Both the position numbers and the translations under genes were made by a program. Below are positions 1-7,300 of a stretch of DNA of 8,767 nt, piece by piece; the first letter of the stretch is position 1; each line of letters begins with the position of its first letter. This DNA comes from CAYGZA01 sp964354135 (GTDB lineage Bacteria > Planctomycetota > Planctomycetia > Pirellulales > Thermoguttaceae). Location of the stretch: contig CAYGZA010000292.1 in NCBI GenBank assembly GCA_964354135.1, positions 1-8,767 of the forward strand, given 5' to 3'. Below the pieces are notes generated by a model, which did no database searches, was not told where the DNA came from, and saw nothing but the letters and a program-made list of their open reading frames with translations.

Positions 1-2
1 TG

Positions 3-3000
3 CCCAAGGGGGCGATGGTCCTTCAGCCGTCTGACGAGCGACGCCGATCCGGCTCGCACTATACGCCCCGCTCCCTCACCGAGCCAATCGTCCGCACCAC
101 GCTCCGCCCGGTGCTGGAGCGACTTGGTCCCAGCCCGACGCCCGAGCAGATCCTCGCACTGAACGTGTGCGACCCGGCGATGGGTTCGGGCGCGTTCCTG
201 GTCGAAACCTGCCGGCAGCTTGGCGACGAACTGGTCAAGGCATGGCACGTCCACAACCAGGTCCCGAAACTGCCGCCGGACGAGGACGAGGTGCTGCATA
301 CCCGGCGGCTTATTGCGCAGCGGTGTGTGTACGGCGTGGACAAGAACCCGATGGCCGTCGACTTGGCTAAGCTATCACTTTGGCTGGCGACGCTGGCGAA
401 GGACCTCCCGTTCACCTTCCTCGACCACTCGTTGCGGGCCGGTGATTCGCTCGTGGGCTTGTCGCAAACTCAGATTGCCGCGTTCCATTGGGAACCGAAG
501 CCGCAGCGCGACTTCTTCCGCGACCGGATCGAGGAGAGCATGAAGCGGGTCACCGAGTTCCGCCAGAAGATCCTTGCCGCCCGCGACGACGTGCCCTACG
601 AGCACCTACGCCAACAACTGGACGTGGCCGACGAGCAGCTTTCACTGGCCCGGCTGGCTGGCGACCTGGTGATCGCTGCCTACTTCTTCGCTGAGAAGCA
701 TCGGCAGCGGGAACAGAAGCTCGACGAGTTGGCAGTCCAGTTGGCTGCGTACCTTTCGCCGCAGGCGAAAATGGAGCACCGCGTGCCGCTGGCCGCCGCC
801 GTCCAGGACCTCCGTTCCGGCGACCGGCCGGTCACTCCGTTCCATTGGCAGATCGAGTTTCCCGAGGTGTTCGGCGCCGAGAATCCCGGGTTCGACGCCA
901 TCGTGGGAAACCCGCCGTTTAGCGGAGTGACGGGCTTGGCTGAGACCATGGGCGAAACGTACACGGATTGGCTTCGCGTGCGGCATCCAGGCTCTGGCGG
1001 CAAGGCAGATTTGGTTGCGTTCTTTTTCCGCCAAGCGTTCATTTTGCTCCGCCAACTCGGAGCGTTTGGCTTCGTTGCCACAAACACGATTGCTCAAGGA
1101 GACACGCGCCGAAGTGGCCTACTTCAAATTGTCAGGGACAGGGGCACGATTTACTCAGCGCGACGCCGTATGCGTTGGCCGGGCGCAGCAGCAGTGGTTG
1201 TTAGCGTCGTACACATTTGCCGAGGAACAACCCAAGCCACCTGTCTCTTGGATTACACACCAGTACCGCGAATCTGCGCATTCCTACTCGCCTCGGCCCA
1301 TGATGAGGATCCGACGCCCCTGGTCGTGTGTCAGTCCAAGGCGTTCCTCGGATCGAAAGTCCAGGGCATCGGATTCGTTTTTGATGACGACAATCCATCG
1401 TGTCCGCCGACCCACTTAGCGGATCACGTGATTCGCGCGGAGCCCAATAGTGCTCAGTTCATTCGCGGGTATATCGGCGGAGAGGACCTGAACGCTATGC
1501 CCGTAGTGGACTACCCGCGAAAGGCAATCGACTTTGGCGATATCGACGAAACCGAGCTGGAGCGCCACCCAAAGTTGCTCAGCATCATTGAGCAGTACGT
1601 GAAGCCAACAAGGCTGACGAAGAGTGGAACTCTTCGCGCAAAATGGTGGCAATACGGTCACCGTGCAGTTGAGTTGTACCGCGCGATTGGTGGGCTTTCG
1701 CGAGTAATTGTTCTCGCCAGAATAAGCCGCACTCTCGGCTTCACGTTCATACGCACGGGCGGCATCGTGAATGATAAGATCATCGCATTCCGATTCGACT
1801 CCTTTTCGGCGTTCTGTGTTCTTCAGTCGCGAGTACACGAGATCTGGGCGCGGACCTTCAGCAGCACGTTGAAGGACGACCTGCAATACACCCCAACAGA
1901 CTGTTTCGTGACCTTCCCGTTCCCTGCCGGCGTGTTGGAACATGCGGCGGCGAATCCCCCACTCCCCACTCCCGACTCCCTACTCCCGCTGGAAGCCGCC
2001 GGCCGCGAGTACTACGAGTTCCGGGCGGCGCTTATGGTCCGCAACAACGAGGGGCTGACGAAGACCTACAACCGCTTCCACAACCCGGCCGAGACCTCGC
2101 CCGACATCGTCAAGCTCCGCGAGTTGCACGCGGCGATGGACCGGGCCGTGCTCGACGCCTACGGCTGGACTGACTTGAAGCCCACGTGCGAGTTTCTTCT
2201 GGACTACGAAGAAGAGGACGAAGACGACGACCCCTCACCCCAGCCCTCTCCCAGAGGGAGAGGGAGGAAGAAGCCCTGGCGTTACCGCTGGCCCGACGAC
2301 TTCCGCGATGAAGTCCTCGCCCGCCTGCTGGAACTGAACAAGAAGCGTGCCGAAGAGGAAGCCATCGCCGGCCAGGCTGCTGAGGCCGCGACCAAGAAGT
2401 CCGGCGGGGGCAAGACAAAGAGCCAGCGGACACCAAAGTCGTCATCGGGGCTACTCCCCGGGATGGACACCGAAATAACGCAGCACACTTGGAGATGCCC
2501 TATGCATACCGGGACACTGAGCGTCCGGGCGATGTTCAATTGTGATCGGCGCCATATCGTGCCACTCTTCCAACGTCCTTACGTGTGGAAGCGTGAAACG
2601 CAGTGGGAGCCGTTCTGGGAGGACATTCGTGCCGTCGCGGAACGGTTGCTCCTCAAACAGCCCACGCCGGCGCACTTTCTGGGGGCGATCGTACTCGACC
2701 AGCTCCCAACAGGCAGCATCCATCTTGACACCCGCCTGGTTATCGACGGCCAGCAGCGGTTGACGACAATCCAGGTTTTCCTGGAGGCGTTTTGCGACGT
2801 GTGCGGGGCGCTGGAAAACGAAAAATACCGCAAAGCGCTTTGGAAGTTGACCCGAAATGACGACCCTATGAGTTCGGACCCAGACGAGCAATTCAAGGTC
2901 TGGCCCACCAACGTCGATCGAGAGCATTTTCGCCGCGTGATGCTGGTCAGGTCGCCGGAAGAACTCCGCGCGGCGTACACCGGCAAAGCCGATGCGGAGG

Positions 3001-3287
3001 AGGTCGGTCACCCCGATTGCCGACGCCTATCTTTTCTTCTACAAGTCGATCAACGATTGGCTCGCGCCCCAGAACGATGGCTTCACCGATCGGCTCGAAT
3101 CATTGTACACGGCATGTGGGGACTATGTGCGGCTCGTTACGATCGACCTGGAGAGGGAAGACGATGCTCAGTTGATCTTCGAGACGCTCAATGCCCGCGG
3201 CACTCCGTTGCTGCCATCCGACCTGGTCAAGAACTTCCTCTTCCACCGTGCCCAGTCGGAAGACGGCAATCTCGACAAGTTGTATGA
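3..3287 (+). CDS. drmMI: DISARM-type N6-adenine DNA methylase (5'-partial), in-frame with N-terminal half of a DUF262 protein
   Basis: This is the C-terminal part of a large Eco57I/type IIG-like DNA adenine methylase, the host-marking enzyme of class 1 DISARM. Residues are counted from the ATG at 15. Motif I DPAMGSGAF is at 53-61, GDSLVG lies near residue 144, and catalytic motif IV NPPF is at 299-302. A target-recognition region follows to about residue 640, then a family-typical C-terminal segment (EYYEFRAALM, RWPDDFRDEVLARLLELN). The frame is open upstream of 15, the ATG there has no well-spaced ribosome site, and the family has several hundred residues before this point. I therefore treat the gene as cut by the window edge. 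There is no stop at the usual methylase end (about residue 820). The frame runs into DUF262 sequence (IVPLFQRPYVW, DGQQR) and, after about 3011, into out-of-frame sequence ending at 3287. The methylase identity is firm. The drmMI assignment rests on resemblance plus the drmA and drmB neighbours. Confidence 0.85.
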   Translation, partial: PKGAMVLQPSDERRRSGSHYTPRSLTEPIVRTTLRPVLERLGPSPTPEQILALNVCDPAMGSGAFLVETCRQLGDELVKAWHVHNQVPKLPPDEDEVLHTRRLIAQRCVYGVDKNPMAVDLAKLSLWLATLAKDLPFTFLDHSLRAGDSLVGLSQTQIAAFHWEPKPQRDFFRDRIEESMKRVTEFRQKILAARDDVPYEHLRQQLDVADEQLSLARLAGDLVIAAYFFAEKHRQREQKLDELAVQLAAYLSPQAKMEHRVPLAAAVQDLRSGDRPVTPFHWQIEFPEVFGAENPGFDAIVGNPPFSGVTGLAETMGETYTDWLRVRHPGSGGKADLVAFFFRQAFILLRQLGAFGFVATNTIAQGDTRRSGLLQIVRDRGTIYSARRRMRWPGAAAVVVSVVHICRGTTQATCLLDYTPVPRICAFLLASAHDEDPTPLVVCQSKAFLGSKVQGIGFVFDDDNPSCPPTHLADHVIRAEPNSAQFIRGYIGGEDLNAMPVVDYPRKAIDFGDIDETELERHPKLLSIIEQYVKPTRLTKSGTLRAKWWQYGHRAVELYRAIGGLSRVIVLARISRTLGFTFIRTGGIVNDKIIAFRFDSFSAFCVLQSRVHEIWARTFSSTLKDDLQYTPTDCFVTFPFPAGVLEHAAANPPLPTPDSLLPLEAAGREYYEFRAALMVRNNEGLTKTYNRFHNPAETSPDIVKLRELHAAMDRAVLDAYGWTDLKPTCEFLLDYEEEDEDDDPSPQPSPRGRGRKKPWRYRWPDDFRDEVLARLLELNKKRAEEEAIAGQAAEAATKKSGGGKTKSQRTPKSSSGLLPGMDTEITQHTWRCPMHTGTLSVRAMFNCDRRHIVPLFQRPYVWKRETQWEPFWEDIRAVAERLLLKQPTPAHFLGAIVLDQLPTGSIHLDTRLVIDGQQRLTTIQVFLEAFCDVCGALENEKYRKALWKLTRNDDPMSSDPDEQFKVWPTNVDREHFRRVMLVRSPEELRAAYTGKADAEEVGHPDCRRLSFLLQVDQRLARAPERWLHRSARIIVHGMWGLCAARYDRPGEGRRCSVDLRDAQCPRHSVAAIRPGQELPLPPCPVGRRQSRQVV
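1954..1988 (+). repeat. Four tandem 7-base units (ACTCCCN) inside the methylase gene
   Basis: Units ACTCCCC, ACTCCCG, ACTCCCT and ACTCCCG lie head to tail at 1961-1988, with a degenerate unit (ATCCCCC) before them at 1954-1960. They are translated as NPPLPTPDSLLP, a proline-rich linker between the target-recognition region and the family-conserved EYYEFRAALM block. I recall related CCCCACT-type heptamer repeats as common dispersed intergenic repeats in several bacteria, but cannot search here. Confidence 0.8.
2231..2264 (+). repeat. Dispersed palindromic repeat translated within the methylase
   Basis: CCCTCTCCC (2244-2252) and its exact reverse complement GGGAGAGGG (2256-2264) form a 9-bp stem with a 3-base loop AGA, preceded by the C-rich leader cccctcaccccag. 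It encodes SPQPSPRGRG directly after an acidic stretch (EEEDEDDD). The motif resembles a widespread GC-rich intergenic repeat. It sits in a charged linker of the protein, so it may be tolerated. Confidence 0.8.
2491..2504 (+). promoter_or_regulatory. Ribosome binding site and ATG of the DUF262 nuclease
   Basis: GGAG at 2491-2494 lies 7 bases before ATG 2502, exactly where DUF262 homology starts (TLSVRAMF). This supports separate initiation of the nuclease inside the continuous methylase frame. It is also the expected remnant of an ancestral gene boundary. Confidence 0.6.
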
Positions 3288-4311
3288 GGAATACTGGAAG
3301 CCGTTCGAGCACCCGCACCAGCAATGGGAGTATTGGCAGGCCGAACTGGGGCGAGGCCATGCACGACGGGCGCGAATCGACATTTTCCTCCACCACTATC
3401 TGACGCTGAAGCTGGCCAATGAGCCGGGCGTTGCTCACCTATACCAGGCGTTCCGCAAGTACTTCCTCGACAGCACAGACAAGTGCGCGCGGACAATGCT
3501 GAAGTCCATTCGAACGTATGCCGGTATCTACCAGGGCTTCGACCAAATGCCAGAGGATAGTCGTGAGGCGATCTTCTTCTACCGGCTGGCGAGCATGGAG
3601 ATCACGACGGCCTACCCATTCCTCATGGAACTGTTCGCCCGGCACGCCTCCGACCGCCACGAGATCTGCACGATCCTGGAATACCTGAGGTCTTTTCTCG
3701 TCCGCCGCATGATCTGCCAGTTGAACACTCGGGGCTACAACCGGCTGTTCATCGACTTGGTCAACGTGCTCGGGGCCGAGGGCGGTGCTCCGTCGTCACG
3801 TGTGCGCGCGTACCTGCTCAGTTCGGATGCCGAAAGTAGCCGCTGGCCCAAGGATTCAGACTTCAAGACTGCGTGGTTGACCATGCGAGCTTTCAAGACG
3901 CTAGTGCGTCAGCGCGTCCGCATGCTGTTGGAGGCCCTGGAGGCCGAGCTTTACGACGAGAAGATGGAGAAGGTGAAGTTCGGGCAGAAGCTGACCATTG
4001 AGCACCTCATGCCGCAGCAGTGGCACGCGAACTGGCCACTTCCAGATGACCTCCTCAAGGCAGAGGCTGAACTGCGACGGGAACAAGCAATTCACACGCT
4101 GGGCAACCTCACGCTACTCACGGGCAAACTGAATGCTTCGGCGTCGAACGACGCCTGGAAGAACAAGCGCCAAGCAATGTTGCCGTACACTGTGCTGCGT
4201 CTGAATCAATTCTTGCACGAGACCATGGAATGGAACGAGCAGGGAATTGAACAGCGAGGAGAGGATCTCTTCAAAGCGGCCAAGAAGATCTGGCCCATAC
4301 CAGAGGCATAG
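2992..4311 (+). CDS. C-terminal part of the DUF262/DUF1524 nuclease, open frame after the frameshift
   Basis: This open frame of 439 codons holds the second half of the nuclease: the end of DUF262 (FETLNARGTPLLPSDLVKN encoded at 3178-3234), a helical middle section, and DUF1524 with EHLMPQ (3999-4017 region), GNLTLL (4102-4119) and N-x4-N..W..K (4132-4161). The first ATG, at 2992, has no ribosome site upstream (the preceding bases are gcgtacaccggcaaagcc). The family homology begins only around 3012, so I do not think 2992 is a true independent start. It is the distal piece of the gene described for 2502-4311. If it is translated alone it would lack the DGQQR motif and be without NTPase activity. 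The stop is 21 bases before drmA. Confidence 0.7.
   Translation: MRRRSVTPIADAYLFFYKSINDWLAPQNDGFTDRLESLYTACGDYVRLVTIDLEREDDAQLIFETLNARGTPLLPSDLVKNFLFHRAQSEDGNLDKLYEEYWKPFEHPHQQWEYWQAELGRGHARRARIDIFLHHYLTLKLANEPGVAHLYQAFRKYFLDSTDKCARTMLKSIRTYAGIYQGFDQMPEDSREAIFFYRLASMEITTAYPFLMELFARHASDRHEICTILEYLRSFLVRRMICQLNTRGYNRLFIDLVNVLGAEGGAPSSRVRAYLLSSDAESSRWPKDSDFKTAWLTMRAFKTLVRQRVRMLLEALEAELYDEKMEKVKFGQKLTIEHLMPQQWHANWPLPDDLLKAEAELRREQAIHTLGNLTLLTGKLNASASNDAWKNKRQAMLPYTVLRLNQFLHETMEWNEQGIEQRGEDLFKAAKKIWPIPEA
3011..3014 (+). other. Frameshift point in the DUF262/DUF1524 gene (CCCC run)
   Basis: Upstream of this run the family sequence is read in the frame of 2502. Downstream it is read one base later. 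Dropping one C gives GHPIADAYLFFYKSINDWL, which resembles intact family members. The exact base is not provable, but the switch must lie between about 2990 and 3025. Confidence 0.7.
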
Positions 4312-4322
4312 CCACAAACCCT

Positions 4323-4335
4323 GGAGGAAACCGTG
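4323..4335 (+). promoter_or_regulatory. Ribosome binding site for drmA (GTG start)
   Basis: GGAGG at 4323-4327 is separated by AAACC from GTG 4333-4335, which fixes the drmA start. The 21-base gap after the nuclease stop contains only this site. No promoter or terminator is visible there. Confidence 0.75.
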
Positions 4336-7300
4336 ACATCCTTGGAAGTCAGGTCGCAGTTGGTCGATGCCTTGCGGCTCGATCTAGTCGGCCCCGACCC
4401 AACCCGCAACCTGGGCACGCCAGACGAAGTGTTGCCCCAGGCGCCATCGCGTTGGTATCTGACCGGGTTTCTGGTGCCGCTGGAGGCGGACGAGACCCAG
4501 CGGGCCGAGGAGACCAGCGTCGATGAAATGGACGAGGTGAGCGACGCGAAAGGGCTCGACGATGCCGTCGTCCCAGAGCCCGCGGCTGCCCGGCTGGCCT
4601 ACATGCCGTCGTCGATCGGCCTGAGCGTGCTGGTGGCGCCGGCGGTTCGACATCTTCGGGTGACCGTGCGATGGGGTGATTACAAGCAGGTTGTCGGTTC
4701 TCAGTTGTCAGTTGTCAGACCCGAGGCCGAGTCACCAACACGGAAACCGACAACTGGCAACTGGCAACCGCCAACTGCCTGGAAGCGAACCGCGCGGGAG
4801 GAACAGGTCACGCTCGATCTGCCGGAGCGAACCCAGCAGCCGGTCGAGACTGACGTGCCCAAGAGCAACGGCCTGCGCGTCGTCCTGTCCGTCCGGCCAG
4901 TCCCCGGCGATGGCCAGGAGGGCGGGCTCCCGCAGGGCGTGCGATCGGTTTCTGTCTTCCTGGTCAATCGGCGCACGCCCGCCCCAGATCTTGTCCGCGA
5001 CGAAGCGTTCGCCTTCCAGGCCCAGTTGGAAGTAGCCGGCGACACGCCGCTGGTGCCCCGGCCGAACCTTCGGAGCCTGGAGAGCGACGACTGGGACGAA
5101 CGGGTCGCCGACTTGCAGTACCGCGACGCCTACGAGTTTGCCGTCGGCCACAGCGTCGCCGCCGAGACGGTTTCCGTGGAAGGTAGCTTCTGCCGGGAAG
5201 TTCGCACCTGCTGGATTCCGCAGGCTGAAGTCGAGCGCGTGGCCCCAGCCCAGATCACGGGCGTTGAATTGTCGATGGAAGCCCTCAGCCAGCTTGCCGA
5301 CGGCGCGGACGCAAAGGCCAAACTCGGCAGCTTCGTCGCTCAGTACCGGGATTGGATTAAGAAGCAGCGTGCGGGAGCGGCCTCGTTGCCCACACGGCGC
5401 CTAGACACTGCCAAGGAACTGCTCGACCGGGCAGACGTTGCCGCCAACCGGATTGAGCAGGGGATCGCGCTTTTGAGCGACCCGCAGTGCCTGGAGGCGT
5501 TCAGGATCGCCAACCGGGCAATGGCCGTCGCCGCCAAACGGAGGCAGGGCGTGATGCTGGGCAAGGACCCGGCCACGATCGCGCCGAAATGGCGTCCCTT
5601 CCAGCTTGCGTTCATCCTAATGAACCTGCCGGGCATCTGCGATCCGACGCACGCCGACCGCAATGTTGTTGATTTGCTGTTCTTCCCCACTGGCGGCGGC
5701 AAGACCGAGGCATACTTGGGCCTGGCAGCGCTCACGCTCGTCCTGCGGCGCCTCCGCAATCCGGGGGTTACCTCTGCTGGTCTTAGCGTGCTCATGCGCT
5801 ACACGCTGCGCCTTTTGACGCTCGACCAGCTTGGCCGTGCGGCGACGCTCATCTGCGCCCTGGAACTGGAGCGGCAGAAGGACGTGGAGAAGCTCGGGGA
5901 GTGGCCTTTCGAGATCGGCCTGTGGGTGGGCAAGGCGGCCACGCCCAACGTGATGGGAGCCAAGGGCGATGACAACAACGAGTCGGCCCGGGCGAAGACC
6001 ATCGCCTTCAAGAACGACGACCGCAAGCCGTCGCCGATCCCGCTGGAAGAGTGCCCCTGGTGCGGGACCAAGTTCAAGGCCAACTCGTTCCAACTGCTGC
6101 CGAATCCCGATTACCCAACGGATCTTCGCGTAACCTGCATGAAGCGAGACTGTGAGTTCAGCCGCGGTAAGTCGCTGCCGATCCTGGCCGTGGACGAGCC
6201 GATCTACCGCCGGCTGCCCTGCTTTATGATCGCCACCGTCGACAAGTTCGCAGCCATGCCGTGGACGGGAGAGGTCGGTGCGTTCTTTGGGCGTGTACAG
6301 CGCTGCGATAAGGACGGCCTCTACGGCCCGTGTGACCCGACGAAGGGCTATCCGCTGGGCGTGGATCGGCTGCTGCCACCTGACTTGGTGATTCAGGACG
6401 AACTGCACCTGATCTCCGGGCCGCTGGGCACGATGTGCGGACTGTACGAGACGGCCCTGGACGAGTTGTGTAGTCGGATGGTTGGGGACAAGAAGATTGG
6501 TCCGAAGATCGTGGCCTCGACTGCGACGGTACGTCGGGCCGAGAACCAGATTCGCGCCTTGTTCAACCGCCGTCTGGTGGACATCTTCCCGCCGCCGGGT
6601 CCTGATCGGCGGGACTCGTTCTTTGCCGAGGCCCACACGCCGCAGGAGAGCAACGCCCGGCTGTATGTCGGAATCGCCGCCCAGGGGCGAAGCCCCAAAG
6701 TGGTGATGTTGCGGATGTACCTGGCACTTCTGGCCGCCGCGCAGAAGGCATACGTCAAGTCCGGGCCTAAGGGCTCCCCAGCCAACCCGGCCGACCCGTA
6801 CATGACGCTGCTGGGCTACTTCAACAGCCTGCGCGAGTTGGGCGGCGCCCGGCGGATCATCGAAGACGAAGTTGGCAACCGGGTTGCCGGCTACTCCAGC
6901 CGCAAGCGGGTGGGCGAGACTGACGGCCTGTTCGCCAATCGCAAGATCGCCTACGAGGTGGTTGAACTCACTTCCCGGGTGAGCACCGACAAGGTGGCCG
7001 AAGCAAAGCGGCGGCTGGCCCTGCCGTTCTGCGAGAAGGACCGGGTGGATGTCGCGATTGCGACGAACATGATCTCTGTGGGCCTGGACATCATCCGCCT
7101 AGGGCTCATGGTCGTGATGGGTCAACCCAAAACCAGCGCCGAATACATTCAGGCGACCAGCCGTGTAGGCCGCGACCCCGAACGCCCCGGCTTGATCGTA
7201 ACCATCCTGAATATCCACAAACCGCGAGATCGCTCTCACTACGAGCGATTTGCCGGCTACCATCAGACGTTCTATCGCAGCGTGGAGGCCACGAGCGTCA

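Larger units (their letters stand above)
2502..4311 (+). pseudogene. GmrSD-like DUF262/DUF1524 type IV restriction nuclease, interrupted by one frameshift
   Basis: Joining the frame that starts at ATG 2502 to the +1 frame that ends at TAG 4309-4311 gives a protein of about 602 residues, the usual size of fused GmrSD/BrxU/SspE-type proteins. Composite residues: IVPLFQRPYVW at 19-29 and DGQQR at 82-86 (DUF262 NTPase motifs); FETLNARG from 226 followed by DLVKN; EHLMPQ with catalytic-type His about 501; GNLTLL about 534; and the NASASN..W..K block at 544-553 (DUF1524 His-Asn nuclease). All signature residues are present on both sides of the break. Removing one C from the CCCC run at 3011-3014 joins the halves as GHPIADAY, which reads like an uninterrupted family member. 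The frame could be truly broken, recoded or a sequencing error. Family members hydrolyse NTPs and cut DNA according to its modification state. The target here is unknown. Confidence 0.75.

Noticed and set aside
15..17. ATG as the real methylase start
   Set aside because: The frame is open to the window edge, the purine run ends only two bases before the ATG, and family members extend much further upstream.
1416..1943. Minus-strand open frame of 175 codons opposite the methylase
   Set aside because: The plus strand here is clear methylase sequence. The antisense product shows no family features.
2244..2264. Stem-loop as a transcription terminator
   Set aside because: No T tract follows, and it lies within the coding sequence of the methylase.
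2992..2994. ATG as a true start of a separate nuclease gene
   Set aside because: There is no ribosome site, and homology upstream continues in the other frame, so the gene is split and not re-started here.
3009..3017. Programmed +1 frameshift at CAC CCC GAT
   Set aside because: A proline-tRNA slip from CCC to CCG is imaginable, but there is no adjacent stop or stimulatory element. An extra base is simpler.
4690..4779. CRISPR-like repeats
   Set aside because: The units are only 7 bases with no spacers. This is a short tandem/inverted repeat inside a gene.
5617..6636. Long minus-strand open frame of 339 codons opposite drmA
   Set aside because: It is a shadow of a GC-rich, well-motifed helicase gene, with no recognisable domain, ribosome site or homology.
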